This document shows, piece by piece, positions 1-8,601 of a stretch of 64,000 bases of DNA. The stretch is taken from NCBI RefSeq assembly GCF_001746415.1, contig NZ_MEHJ01000001.1, positions 2,997,001 through 3,061,000 on the forward strand. The letters run 5' to 3'. The notes beneath the pieces are model-generated. The model had not been told where the DNA came from. It worked only from the letters and a program-made list of their open reading frames with translations, and did no database searches. Source of the DNA: Streptomyces agglomeratus (GTDB lineage: Bacteria > Actinomycetota > Actinomycetes > Streptomycetales > Streptomycetaceae). Each line of letters starts with the position of its first letter. Position 1 is the stretch's first letter. The position numbers were made by a program, and so were the translations under genes.

Positions 1-545
1 AGCATGAGCACCGGGCCCTTGGCGGCGGAGTAGTCGAAGGCCCGCTCCAGCGCGGGGCAGATGCCGACCAGCAGGTCGCGCAGCCGGTTGATCAGCCGGA
101 CCCGGTCGGCGATCAGGTCACGCCGGTAGCCGGTCAGCAGCTGCAGCGTGGAGACCAGCTCCGGCGGGGTCTCGATCGGAGCGAAGTCGCGGCGCATGCG
201 GGCCTGGTCGGCGATGACCAGGGCATCCTTGGCATCGGTCTTGCCCTCGCCGCGGTAGGCGCCGGTCATCCGGTTGACGGTGCGGCCGGGAATGTAGACG
301 ACCTGCTGGCCGTGCGCGATGAGCAAGGCCAGCAGCAGGGCGGAGGCCCGGCCGGGGATGTCCACCGCCCACCGCACCTCGTCGGCCTTCTCGCGTGCCG
401 TGTCGATCAGAGTCAGGATCTGAGCCTCGTCGTTGAGCACCTTCGTCGAGAACAGTGTCTCGCCGCCGGTGTCCACCGCCACCGCCCAGTGGTGGCCCTT
501 GCCGGCGTCGATGCCGACCCATATCCGCGCGTGCCGGGTGGTCAA
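1..545 (-). mobile_element. IS110-family transposase, N-terminal part (runs off left edge)
   Basis: Reading the minus strand from a TTG at 545 gives an open frame to the window edge that begins TTRHARIWVGIDAGKGHHW and continues with TGGETLFSTKVLNDE, VDIPGRASALLLALL and KTDAKDALVIADQ. These are hallmarks of the DEDD (RuvC-like) catalytic domain of IS110 transposases: the first Asp lies in the IDAGK motif and the later acidic residues in TDAKDA. About 180 codons are visible; the Tnp_20 C-terminal domain with its serine lies outside the window. The start is uncertain. TTG 545 has a GGAGGA-like sequence about 13 nt upstream, and an in-frame GTG exists at 596. The gene is divergent from pspA. IS110 elements lack typical inverted repeats, so the element end cannot be fixed here. 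Confidence 0.88.
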
Positions 546-754
546 CCGCGTCGCTCCATTCCTCCGTGACCAGCACTTCCACGGCCCGAAGAACACTCCG
601 CCGACAGGTCCTTAACCAGCGATGCCCGCAGTTCTCAATCAGCAGTCGGAGCGTCCCGGAGGACCGGGTGGCCATTCTCCTGGAGCCATCAACGGCAACA
701 ACGCATCAGCCACGCCCGGTCCTCCCGGACCGCCCAACATTCTTAAGGACACGG
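546..754. other. Non-coding end of the IS110 element and pspA upstream region
   Basis: There is no convincing coding sequence between the transposase start and pspA. The segment should contain the 5' non-coding end of the IS110 element, which in this family (IS621-type work) encodes a structured bridge RNA, plus whatever remains of the pspA promoter. Several short GC-rich complementary blocks are visible, for example cggtcctcccggaccg near 717-732. An AAGGA Shine-Dalgarno sequence for pspA lies at 745-749. I cannot place the IS end precisely. Confidence 0.5.
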
Positions 755-1465
755 ATGACGAAGCAGACCATCCTCGGCCGCGTGACCCAGCTCGCGAGGG
801 CCAACATCAACGCCCTCCTCGACCAGGCCGAGGACCCGCAGAAGATGCTGGACCAGCTGATCCGCGACTACACGGCCAACATCGCGGAGGCGGAGGAGGC
901 GGTCGCGACCACCATCGGCAACCTCCGGCTCCTGGAGCTGGATCACAAGGAGGACGTCGAGGCGGCCAGGGAGTGGGGCGTCAAGGCGCTCGCCGCCAGC
1001 AGGAAGGCCGACGAGATGCGCGGCTCCGGGCCGGCAGCGGAGGCCGACAGGTTCGACAACCTCGCTAAGGTCGCGCTCCAGCGCCAGCTCCGCTCCGAGA
1101 AGGAGGCGAAGGCCGCCGAGCCGGTCATCGCCCTGCAGACGGAGGTCGTCGACAAGCTCAAGGCCGGTCTCGTCCAGATGAAGACCAAGCTCTCCGAACT
1201 GGCCTCCAAGCGCGACGAACTGGTGGCGCGCGCCAAGTCGGCGCAGGCCCAGAACCAGATGATGGACGCCGTGAAGAACATCGACGTCCTGGACCCGACG
1301 AGCGAGCTCAGCCGCTTCGAGGAGAAGGTGCGCCGCGAGGAGGCGCGGGCCATGGGCAAGCAGGAGCTGGCCGCGTCGTCCCTGGACGCCCAGTTCGAGC
1401 AGCTGGACAGCCTGGGCGACGACGCCGAGATCGAGGCCAGGCTGGCCGCCATGAAGACCCGGTGA
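755..1465 (+). CDS. pspA: PspA/IM30 family phage-shock protein
   Basis: This 236-residue protein is almost entirely alpha-helical coiled coil, the architecture of PspA/IM30 (ESCRT-III-like) proteins that bind and stabilise the inner face of the cytoplasmic membrane under envelope stress. It starts MTKQTILGRVTQLARANIN and has the typical early LDQAEDPQKMLDQLIRDY motif. Long Lys/Glu/Ala-rich helices then run to about residue 220 (KLKAGLVQMKTKLSELASKR). The ATG at 755 has an AAGGA ribosome site 5 nt upstream. A longer in-frame extension back to 455 runs into the IS element and is not credible. The gene is convergent with the next one, with a 6-nt gap. The IS110 copy immediately upstream may have altered its promoter. 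Confidence 0.92.
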   Translation: MTKQTILGRVTQLARANINALLDQAEDPQKMLDQLIRDYTANIAEAEEAVATTIGNLRLLELDHKEDVEAAREWGVKALAASRKADEMRGSGPAAEADRFDNLAKVALQRQLRSEKEAKAAEPVIALQTEVVDKLKAGLVQMKTKLSELASKRDELVARAKSAQAQNQMMDAVKNIDVLDPTSELSRFEEKVRREEARAMGKQELAASSLDAQFEQLDSLGDDAEIEARLAAMKTR

Positions 1466-1471
1466 CGGGTG

Positions 1472-4108
1472 TCAGAAGAGGCTCAGCAGCTGATCGACAC
1501 TGAGCTCGGCCTTCTCCGCCTCCCCCGTCGGCAGCGCGAGTTCGAACCACACCGTCTTCCCGCGAGGGGTGCGCCGCGACCCCCACGCGGCGCTGAGCAG
1601 TCCCACCAGCTGGAGCCCGCGCCCGCCCTCGTCGGTGTCGCGGGCGCGGCGCCGGCGCGGCTGCACGAGCCCCGCGTCCCACACCTCGCACACGAGCGTA
1701 CGGTCGAGGAGCAGCCGGAGCCTGATGTCGCCCTCGCCGTACCGGAGCGCATTGGTGACGAGCTCGCTGACCAGCAGTTCCGTGGTGTCCACCAGGTCTT
1801 CGAGCCCCCAGGTGACCAGCTGCCCCCGGGCCAGTTCCCGCGCCCGGCCGACCGAGCGCGGCTCGCGCGGCAGCGACCAGTCGCCCACCGACTCGGCGGG
1901 CATCCCCTGGATGCGGGCCATGAGCAGGGCGATGTCGTCCTCGCCGTGCCGGGTGTCGAGCGTGTTCAGTACGTGGTCGCAGACGTCTTCCAGGGGGCGC
2001 ACCGGATCGGCGAGCGCGGCACGGAAGGCCATCAGCCCCTCGTCCAGGGGGTGGTCGCGCGACTCGACGAGCCCGTCGGTGTAGAGCGCCAGCAGCGCCC
2101 CCTCCGGCACCTCGACCTCGACCTCCTCGAACGGCTCCCCGCCGACGCCGAGCGGCATCCCCGGCGGCACGTCGAGCAGCAGCGCCTCCTCGCCCGGTTC
2201 GACCAGGACGGGCGGCAGGTGGCCGGCGTTGGCGAACGTACAGCGGCGGGTGACCGGGTCGTAGACGGCGTACACACAGGTCGCCAGGTAGACCTCCGAC
2301 AGGTCGGCCTCCCGCGCCCGGTGGGAGGCGCGGGAGGCGTGCTGCGCGCCGCTGGGCGTGCCGAGACCGCGCGCGATCTCGTCAAGGGCGGAGAGGACTT
2401 CGGCGGGTTCGAGGTCGAGCAGTGCCAGGGTCCTTACGGCCGTACGGAGTTCTCCCATGGCTACGGCGGCGCGCAGGCCGCGTCCCATGACGTCGCCGAC
2501 GACCAGGGCCGTGCGGTGTCCGGGCAGTTCGATGACGTCGAACCAGTCGCCGCCCACCTCGGTCGCGGTGTTGCCGGGGAGGTAGCGGCAGGCGATGTCG
2601 AGCCCGGCGGCCTCGGGGTCGCCGGGCGGCAGCAGGCTGCGCTGGAGGATCAGGGCGCGTTCGTGCTCGCGCCGGTAGAGGCGGGCGTTGTCGATGCAGA
2701 CGGCGGCGCGGGCCGCGAGCTCGGTGGCGAGCGCCCAGTCGCGCTCCCCGAAGGGCTCGCTGCCCTTCGTACGGGAGAACTGGGCGAGGCCGACCACGGT
2801 GTCGTGGGCGACCATCGGCACGGCGAGGGTGGTGTGGACGAGGCTGCCGTCCTCGCCCGGCACCGCCTGGACGCGCCCGGTCCGCAGAGCGCCGGCGCAG
2901 GGCGAGTTGAACGGGAAACGGTGTACGGCGCCCACTTCGGTGGGCGCCGGCTCGTTGCCGTCCGCCACACCTCCGGGGGCGGACAGCGGGCCGTCGGAGA
3001 CGGCGCTGGCGAAGGCTACGCGGCGCAGCTCGGCGCTGCCGTCGGCCCGGCCCGGCGGGGCCTCGTCACCGGCCAGGAGGCCCTGGTAGAGGTCGACGGA
3101 CGCGAGGTCGCAGAAGCCGGGGACGGCTACGTCGAGGAGTTCGCGGGCGGTGGTCTCCAGGTCGAGGGAGTTGCCTATGCGGGCGCCGGCCTCGTTCAGC
3201 AGGGCGAGGTTGCGGCGGGCGTCGGCGGCTTCGCGCGCGGCGACATGACGGCGGGTCACATCGGTGGCGAGCCCGGCGACGCCGATGGGGCGGCCGGAGC
3301 CGCTGTGCACCCGGTAGAGGTTGACCGACCAGTGCCTGCGCTCGGTCTCGCCGGGCGCGGTGCCGACGATCTGCATGTCCGTGACGGCCTCACCGGTCTC
3401 CAGGACCCGCCCCAGGGCGGCGGTCATACGGTCCGCCTCGCTCCGGGTGAGGTAGTCGTACACGGTGCGGCCCCGGTGGTCCTCCATGGCGCCGCCGAAG
3501 ACGGTGGCGAAGCGCTTGTTGGCCCGTTGGACGGTGAAGTCCGTACCGAACAGCAGGAAGCCGAAGGGAGATTGGCCAAAAATGGCCTGCGAGGCAGCGA
3601 GGTCCGTCTCGATCCGGCGTATGGCCCGGACGTCGACGACCAGGCAGAGCGCGGCCCGTTCGCCGTCGGCCGTGGCGCTGGGCATCACATAGATCTCGGC
3701 GACGCCGTGCGCGCCGCGTGCCCCGTCGGCCGCACGGCCCTCGTGTCCTTCGCGGCCCTCCCGCCCCGCACCGCCGTCGCGGTCGTCGCGGTCCACGACG
3801 CCCGGGCCGCCTGTGCGGTCGGGCATCCGGAAGGGGACGAAGCCCGTCCACTCCCTGCCGTCGAGGATCTCGGAGAGCCGGCGACGGCCGCGTACCCGCA
3901 GCTCGGGCGGCATGAACGCCTCGACCGGATCCTTGCCGACGACATCGGACGCGGGCAGGCCGAACAGTTCCTCGGCGCGCCTGCTCCACTGCTCCACCAG
4001 CCCGCTCGGGCCGATCGAGAAGGACGCGACTCTTATGTAGTCGTAGATCGAGCCGGGCGGGCTGTTCTGCCACATCACTTCGCCCGCTGCCGCTGGTATC
4101 TCGTTCAC
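1472..4108 (-). CDS. PAS-PAS-GAF-SpoIIE phosphatase-HATPase multidomain signalling protein
   Basis: This is an 878-residue cytosolic protein. Two PAS-like domains (about 20-165 and 170-290) are followed by a GAF domain (about 305-475). A SpoIIE/PP2C serine phosphatase (about 485-715) carries the metal-binding GGDWFD motif near residue 518 and VVGDVMGRG just after it. A C-terminal RsbW-type HATPase (about 735-875) has SELVTNALRY near 778 and DTDEGGRGLQLV. In Streptomyces such proteins act on anti-sigma-factor antagonists in partner-switching pathways, and the phosphatase and kinase domains presumably oppose each other. There is a low-complexity Arg/Gly/Asp insert inside the first PAS domain (about 106-135). 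The next upstream gene on the same strand is a lone HATPase of the same subfamily. No transmembrane segment is visible. The ligand of the sensor domains is unknown. Confidence 0.93.
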   Translation of the reverse strand: MNEIPAAAGEVMWQNSPPGSIYDYIRVASFSIGPSGLVEQWSRRAEELFGLPASDVVGKDPVEAFMPPELRVRGRRRLSEILDGREWTGFVPFRMPDRTGGPGVVDRDDRDGGAGREGREGHEGRAADGARGAHGVAEIYVMPSATADGERAALCLVVDVRAIRRIETDLAASQAIFGQSPFGFLLFGTDFTVQRANKRFATVFGGAMEDHRGRTVYDYLTRSEADRMTAALGRVLETGEAVTDMQIVGTAPGETERRHWSVNLYRVHSGSGRPIGVAGLATDVTRRHVAAREAADARRNLALLNEAGARIGNSLDLETTARELLDVAVPGFCDLASVDLYQGLLAGDEAPPGRADGSAELRRVAFASAVSDGPLSAPGGVADGNEPAPTEVGAVHRFPFNSPCAGALRTGRVQAVPGEDGSLVHTTLAVPMVAHDTVVGLAQFSRTKGSEPFGERDWALATELAARAAVCIDNARLYRREHERALILQRSLLPPGDPEAAGLDIACRYLPGNTATEVGGDWFDVIELPGHRTALVVGDVMGRGLRAAVAMGELRTAVRTLALLDLEPAEVLSALDEIARGLGTPSGAQHASRASHRAREADLSEVYLATCVYAVYDPVTRRCTFANAGHLPPVLVEPGEEALLLDVPPGMPLGVGGEPFEEVEVEVPEGALLALYTDGLVESRDHPLDEGLMAFRAALADPVRPLEDVCDHVLNTLDTRHGEDDIALLMARIQGMPAESVGDWSLPREPRSVGRARELARGQLVTWGLEDLVDTTELLVSELVTNALRYGEGDIRLRLLLDRTLVCEVWDAGLVQPRRRRARDTDEGGRGLQLVGLLSAAWGSRRTPRGKTVWFELALPTGEAEKAELSVDQLLSLF

Positions 4109-4274
4109 GCGACCGTCCCCTCCAGCTCAACGCACCGGACCGGTCCTTCCCGCAGTATTCAGCACTACGGCCGCAACCGGCACGGCGTTCACGATCACAG
4201 CACGGTCTCGTTCCTTTTCGGCCGCGGGAATCCACGGAGGAAAGGCGTGAGGTGATCGTTGTCCCTTGACTCTT

Positions 4275-4703
4275 CTAACCAGGGAGAGCCAGCTCGAACC
4301 ACACGGTCTTGCCCGTTCTGCCGCGGCGGGTGCCCCACCGCCGGGCGGAGCAGGCAACCAGCTGCAAACCGCGTCCTCCCTCGTCATCGGCGTCCGCGAC
4401 CCGTTCCAGGGGCGGATCCGGAAGGGGGTCCGAGACTTCGACCACCAGTACGGGGCGCGCGCCCGGCGGACGACTGCCGGCGTCGGGGCGCAGGAGGCGG
4501 ACGCCGATCGGCCCGGAGGCGTACCGCAAGGAATTGGTCACCAGCTCACTGACCAGCAGCACCGTGACATCGCCGACCGTGTCGAGCAGGCCCCAGGCGC
4601 GCAGCGCCTCGCGGACGGCGTGGCGGGCGCTGCGGACGGCATCGGGTTCAGCAGGGAACGTCCATTCGGCGCAGTCGCCGTCGGTGTCGATCACGCCGAC
4701 CAC
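4275..4703 (-). CDS. ATP-binding anti-sigma-factor-like protein (RsbW/HATPase)
   Basis: This 142-residue single-domain GHKL ATPase of the RsbW type has an N box in LLVSELVTNSLRYA and a G box in DDEGGRGLQLVACSA. It ends in KTVWFELALPG. Family members are serine kinases of anti-sigma antagonists, or anti-sigma factors. The ending closely mirrors that of the C-terminal domain of the neighbouring 878-residue protein (WFELALPTG), so the two are probable paralogues. The ATG at 4703 gives the family's usual length. The genes are separated by 166 bp and run in the same direction, so co-transcription is possible but not shown. Confidence 0.9.
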   Translation of the reverse strand: MVGVIDTDGDCAEWTFPAEPDAVRSARHAVREALRAWGLLDTVGDVTVLLVSELVTNSLRYASGPIGVRLLRPDAGSRPPGARPVLVVEVSDPLPDPPLERVADADDEGGRGLQLVACSARRWGTRRGRTGKTVWFELALPG

Positions 4704-4869
4704 ATCCCAGATCCCAGACCAGCCGCAAACCCGCGTCCTTTTTCGGGGGGTTAATCAGCACATACCCGATTTAGGGTCCCGGCTATCGCAGACGCGGAAG
4801 CACGGTGGCACGAACGGCGTACGGGCCGTATCCGCACGCCGTGGCCGGCAGGCCCGGTCCGGGGCCCTC

Positions 4870-5289
4870 TCAGCCCTGTGCGGCGGGCCCCGGAAGGGCG
4901 CTCAGGCGGCGTACCGCCTCGGCGACGGCCGGGCGGTCCTGGGGGAGCCAGTCGACGGTGTCCGCCTCGCCCGGCCGCAGCCAGCGCAGGTCGTCGTGGT
5001 CCTGGAGGGGGCGGGGGGTGCCGGACAGCAGCCGGGCGGTCCACACCTGGAGGACATAGCCGGGCTTCAGCGGCCACTCGCCGGGAATGCGGTCCAGCAC
5101 GTCGGTCTCGACGCCCAGCTCTTCGCGCAGTTCGCGCACGAGCGCCTCCTCCGGGGTCTCACCGGGCTCCACCTTGCCCCCGGGCAGCTCCCAGCGGCCG
5201 GCCAGTTCCGGAGGCGCGCTGCGGCGCGCGGCCAGCAGCCGGCCCTCGTCGAACACGGCCGCACCCACCACGACGACACGATCAGTCAT
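4870..5289 (-). CDS. NUDIX hydrolase (MutT-like)
   Basis: This 139-residue protein has a complete Nudix box at residues 38-60 (G38 KVEPG E44 … REL 52-54 … EE 56-57 LGV), so the catalytic glutamates are present. The fold start (VVVGAAVFDEGRLLAARRS) and the GRWELPGG lead-in resemble MutT-type 8-oxo-dGTP or other nucleotide pyrophosphohydrolases. The substrate cannot be read from sequence. The ATG at 5289 is the only good start. It is followed on the same strand, 165 bp upstream in transcription order, by nothing obviously linked, so it is probably monocistronic. Confidence 0.9.
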   Translation of the reverse strand: MTDRVVVVGAAVFDEGRLLAARRSAPPELAGRWELPGGKVEPGETPEEALVRELREELGVETDVLDRIPGEWPLKPGYVLQVWTARLLSGTPRPLQDHDDLRWLRPGEADTVDWLPQDRPAVAEAVRRLSALPGPAAQG

Positions 5290-5345
5290 GGCGCGAGCCT
5301 ACGGGCGTATGGGGACGGCGCCCGCACGGGCACCCTCGTCCGCGC

Positions 5346-5525
5346 CTACTGCACGCTCTGGCCCAGCCGCTCCACCCAGTAGAGCTGCTTGTGACCGCGG
5401 TCGTCGAAGCTGTCGGCGATCTTCTGCGCCTCGGCCCGCGTCGCGTACCGGCCGACGCGATAGCGGTTGCCGTTGTCGTCCTGCCGTATCACCAGCCAGG
5501 GAAGCACAGCACCGCTGTCGGTCAT
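5346..5525 (-). CDS. Small SPOR-like domain protein
   Basis: This 59-residue protein starts MTDSGAVLPWLVIRQDDNG and consists almost wholly of a SPOR-like repeat: RYRVGRYATRAEAQKIADSF, then KQLYWVERL. Such tiny SPOR-like proteins are common single-domain genes in Streptomyces. SPOR domains bind denuded peptidoglycan in secreted proteins, but no signal peptide is present here, so the role is unknown. An upstream extension (to 5663) is open but has no family similarity. The ATG at 5525 is preceded by a GGAGGCGC ribosome site and chosen for that reason. Confidence 0.8.
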   Translation of the reverse strand: MTDSGAVLPWLVIRQDDNGNRYRVGRYATRAEAQKIADSFDDRGHKQLYWVERLGQSVQ

Positions 5526-5741
5526 CGTGCGCCTCCGTCCGCCGGCCCGCTCGCCTCTAACGATAAGGATCTCCAGGAAACCGCAATCCGCATATGCCCG
5601 AGCGTACGCCTGACCTTTACTCAGCGGATACGTCTTTACACAAAGAGGTACGCATCCAGCCACGCGAAAGGGGGCGCACTCCGAAGCGTGCGCCCCCCGC
5701 TGCGGGCGGATGAGCGGCGGCCGACCGCGTCCGCGCAGCCG

Positions 5742-6494
5742 TCATTTCACGGGCAAGTGGTACGTGATCCGGTACCGGTCGGCCGGCACCACCACGTCGG
5801 CCGTCTCGACCGCCATCCCCGACGCGTAGTACGTCCGCTCGATGACCAGCACACTGTGTCCTGGTACGCCGCCGAGCCTCAGCAGTTCCTCCGCGAGCCC
5901 GGGCCGCGCGCCGACCTCCTCCACCACGTTGTCCACGACGATGTCGATGGCCGCCATCCGCTCGACGACACCGCAGCCGGCCAGCGGTCCCTCCTCGGGG
6001 AGCATCACCGGCGTACGCCCCGTCACGGCAAGGGGCTCCCAGGAGGTGGAGAGCATCATCGGCTCCCCCGCGTCCCTGAAGACGTACCGGGTGCGCATCA
6101 CCCGGTCGCCCTCCTGGATGCCGAGCCGCTTGGCGATGGACGAAGTCGCCTCCTCCTGCTCGCTGCTGGACTCCCACGTACCGCGCGCGCCGGCCTCGGA
6201 CTGCTCTTGCCGGAACGGCGTCGAGGGTACGGAGCCCCGGTAACCTCCACGGGAGACGCGGCGCGGAACGGGCTGCTCCCGTACGTACGTGCCGGAGCCG
6301 GAGCGGCCCTCGACCAGCCCCTCGGCCATCAGGACCTTGCGGGCCTCCAGCGCCACGGTGTCGGAGACGCCGTACTCCTGACGGATGCGGGCCTGCGACG
6401 GGAGCCGGGTGTGGGGTGGCAGGGAACCGTCGACGATCTTCTGCCGTAGATCGCCCGCGACGCGCAGATAGGCCGGCTGCTCACCGAATGTCAC
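5742..6494 (-). CDS. GntR-family transcriptional regulator (HutC/UTRA type)
   Basis: This 250-residue protein has an N-terminal GntR winged helix (about 8-75; PAYLRVAGDLRQKIVDG, LPSQARIRQEYGVSD, ALEARKVLMAEGLVEGRSGSGTYV) followed by a UTRA ligand-binding domain (about 100-245). The UTRA domain places it in the HutC subfamily, whose members sense small metabolites. No metabolic operon adjoins it, so the target genes are not evident. Streptomyces plasmids carry similar KorSA-like regulators, but no plasmid genes are next to this one. It may autoregulate through sequence just upstream of 6494. Confidence 0.9.
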   Translation of the reverse strand: MTFGEQPAYLRVAGDLRQKIVDGSLPPHTRLPSQARIRQEYGVSDTVALEARKVLMAEGLVEGRSGSGTYVREQPVPRRVSRGGYRGSVPSTPFRQEQSEAGARGTWESSSEQEEATSSIAKRLGIQEGDRVMRTRYVFRDAGEPMMLSTSWEPLAVTGRTPVMLPEEGPLAGCGVVERMAAIDIVVDNVVEEVGARPGLAEELLRLGGVPGHSVLVIERTYYASGMAVETADVVVPADRYRITYHLPVK

Positions 6495-6727
6495 TCGCCA
6501 CTCCCATCAGGTTGACAGACAGCAACAGCGTGGCAACCGTGGGTTGTTGACCGCAAGCGCAGGCCAAAGTTTCACCCGAAGTGATGACTTGCCTTCATGC
6601 AGGGACTTACCGGGGTATAGAAGCCGAAAGCCGCCGCCAAGATCCGCACCGCTTCGATCACGCCTCCGGCCACCGCATCCCCGTCCGGCGACGCACCGTC
6701 AGCAGACCGGACACGCGCGCGCGGAGA
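6495..6727. other. Intergenic region upstream of the GntR gene
   Basis: No coding sequence is supported here. The part nearest the gntR start carries short complementary blocks (caaca near 6520, tgttg near 6545) around the sequence GTGGCAACCGTGGG. This could be a GntR operator, but the match is too loose to call. The remainder is unremarkable GC-rich spacer leading to the terminator of the subtilase gene. Confidence 0.35.
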
Positions 6728-6753
6728 AGGGCGGCCGCCGAAGCGACCGCCCT
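6728..6753 (-). terminator. Hairpin terminator after the subtilase gene
   Basis: An 11-bp inverted repeat (one mismatch) with a CGAA loop, AGGGCGGCCGC/GCGACCGCCCT, begins 44 nt beyond the subtilase stop codon on the minus strand. There is no U-tract, as is common for Streptomyces terminators. Confidence 0.6.
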
Positions 6754-6796
6754 CCGCTCAACCGCTCATCCGCTCATCCCGCTTGTCGCGGTGGGA

Positions 6797-8371
6797 TCAG
6801 AACTGAAGCGCCCAGGAGTCGATCTTCCCAGTGTCGTACGCCGCGTTGTCGCTGACCCGCAGCTTCCACGTGCCGTTGGCCACCTCGGAGGAGGCGTTGA
6901 CCGTGTAGGTGGTGATCAGGTTGTCGGAGCTGCCGCCCGTGCCGTAACCCTTGAGGGTGTAGGCGGTGCCGTCGGGGGCGATCAGGTCGACCTTGAGGTC
7001 ACCGATGTACGTGTGCTTGATGTCGACCGGCACGCTCAGCGTCGCGGGCGCGTTGCCGGTGATGCCGCTGACGGTGACGGGCGACTCGGTCGTGGCGTTG
7101 TCGCTGATCGCGTAGTCGGTGAGGTTCTCGAACCGCTTGCCGGTGGGCGGCGGGGTGTCGCCCGTGCCGACGTACAGCAGACGGTTCGGCGAACCGGTTC
7201 CCGGGCTCGTCACGACGCCCGTGGTGGCGGCCGAGGTCAGCGCGCTGGAAACCTGCGCCGGGGTGGCGGTCTTGTTGGCCGCGAGGTACAGGGCGGCCGC
7301 GCCCGCGACGTGCGGGGAGGCCATCGACGTACCGGAGATGGAATTGGTCGCCGAGTCGCTGGTGTTCCAGGCCGAGGTGATCGACGAGCCCGGCGCGAAG
7401 ATGTCCAGGATGCTGCCGTAGTTCGAGTAGCTGGCCTTGGCGTCCGTGCTGGTCGTGGCGCCGACCGTGATCGCCTCGGCCACCCGGGCGGGCGACTTGG
7501 TGGAGGCGTCGGTGCTCTCGTTGCCCGCGGCGACCGCGTAGGTGACGCCGGAGGCTATGGAGTTGCGTACGGCGGTGTCGAGGGCGGCGTCGGCGCCGCC
7601 GCCGAGGCTCATGTTCGCGACGGCCGGCTTCACGGCGTTCTTCGTCACCCAGTCGATGCCGGCGACGACCTGGGCGGTCGTGCCGGAGCCCTGGTTGTTG
7701 AGGACGCGGACGCCGACGACCTTGGCCTTCTTGGCGACGCCGTACGCGCCGCCCGCGACCGTCCCGGCGACATGGGTGCCGTGACCGTGGCCGTCCTGCG
7801 CGGTGTTGTCGTTGTCGATGGCGTCGTAGCCGTAGGAGGCACGGCCGCCGAAGTCGCTGTGGGTGATGCGCACTCCGGTGTCGATGACGTACGCCGTGAC
7901 ACCCTCGCCCGCGGTGTCCGGGTAGGTGTAACTCTGGTTCAGCGGAAGGGCCTTCTGGTCGATGCGGTCCAGGCCCCAGGACGGCGGGTTGGGCTGGGTC
8001 GCGCTGACCTTGAAGGTGCGGTTCTGTACGACGGCGTCGACGGCCGGGTCGGCGGCGAACTTCTTCGCCTGCGCCTCGGACAGCTCGACGGCGTACCCGT
8101 TGAGGGCCGCGGTGTACGTCTTCTTGATCTTGGCGCCGTACTCCTTGGCCAGCGCCTTGCCCTCCGCCGAACCGGCGTCGGCCGCCGCCTCGTCGAGGGT
8201 CACGATGTAGCTGCCCGCGATGGTTCCGGGGGCTCCCGCGTTCAGGATCCGGCCCTCGGCGGCGTCGGCCGCGGTGGCGGGGAGGGCGGAGACCGCGCCG
8301 AGCGCGAGGGCTACGACAGCGGTGGCACTGGCAACGACAACTCTTCGCCGGGAACTACGCATCACTGACAT
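6797..8371 (-). CDS. Secreted subtilisin-like serine protease (S8) with P domain
   Basis: This 524-residue preproprotein has a signal peptide of about 34 residues (MSVMRSSRRR, hydrophobic core, ALPATAA) and an I9 propeptide (about 53-121, GSYIVTLDEA…). The S8 catalytic domain (about 130-400) has the triad D164 (VIDTGV), H197 (GHGTHVAG) and S349 (GTSMASPH), with oxyanion N284. After a linker TPPPTGK a C-terminal P/Homo-B domain runs from about 413 to 524. The precursor is presumably secreted, autoprocessed and degrades extracellular protein. The start at 8371 has AGGAGG 9 nt upstream; a longer 568-codon frame lacks this. The gene is divergent from the threonine-synthase-like gene. Confidence 0.95.
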   Translation of the reverse strand: MSVMRSSRRRVVVASATAVVALALGAVSALPATAADAAEGRILNAGAPGTIAGSYIVTLDEAAADAGSAEGKALAKEYGAKIKKTYTAALNGYAVELSEAQAKKFAADPAVDAVVQNRTFKVSATQPNPPSWGLDRIDQKALPLNQSYTYPDTAGEGVTAYVIDTGVRITHSDFGGRASYGYDAIDNDNTAQDGHGHGTHVAGTVAGGAYGVAKKAKVVGVRVLNNQGSGTTAQVVAGIDWVTKNAVKPAVANMSLGGGADAALDTAVRNSIASGVTYAVAAGNESTDASTKSPARVAEAITVGATTSTDAKASYSNYGSILDIFAPGSSITSAWNTSDSATNSISGTSMASPHVAGAAALYLAANKTATPAQVSSALTSAATTGVVTSPGTGSPNRLLYVGTGDTPPPTGKRFENLTDYAISDNATTESPVTVSGITGNAPATLSVPVDIKHTYIGDLKVDLIAPDGTAYTLKGYGTGGSSDNLITTYTVNASSEVANGTWKLRVSDNAAYDTGKIDSWALQF

Positions 8372-8601
8372 GTGAGGGGTCCTCCTCATTTGGCGGTGCG
8401 CTGGTGGGGGGCTGTGCGGCGTTGCGACAGGGGCATGACAAAACAACGCTTCGGAGTCCGCGCCGTTTCCCGCGCCTCGCTGCCTGGCGAAAGATTGGCG
8501 CATCTATAGGAATCCCACAAGAGTCAAATCAGACCCGCAATACGCCTGCCACACGCCCGTCATGAACGTCCGCCCCACACGGCCCTGTCTACGCTTCCCG
8601 C

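Noticed and set aside
1469..4255. A 928-codon plus-strand open frame opposite the SpoIIE protein
   Set aside because: Its composition is that of an antisense shadow of a high-GC gene (Arg/Gly/Val/His-rich), with no domain, and it covers a well-supported minus-strand gene.
6581..8368. 595-codon plus-strand frame opposite the subtilase
   Set aside because: It is antisense to a gene with a full catalytic triad, with Asp/Val/Gly/Arg-rich composition typical of such shadows.
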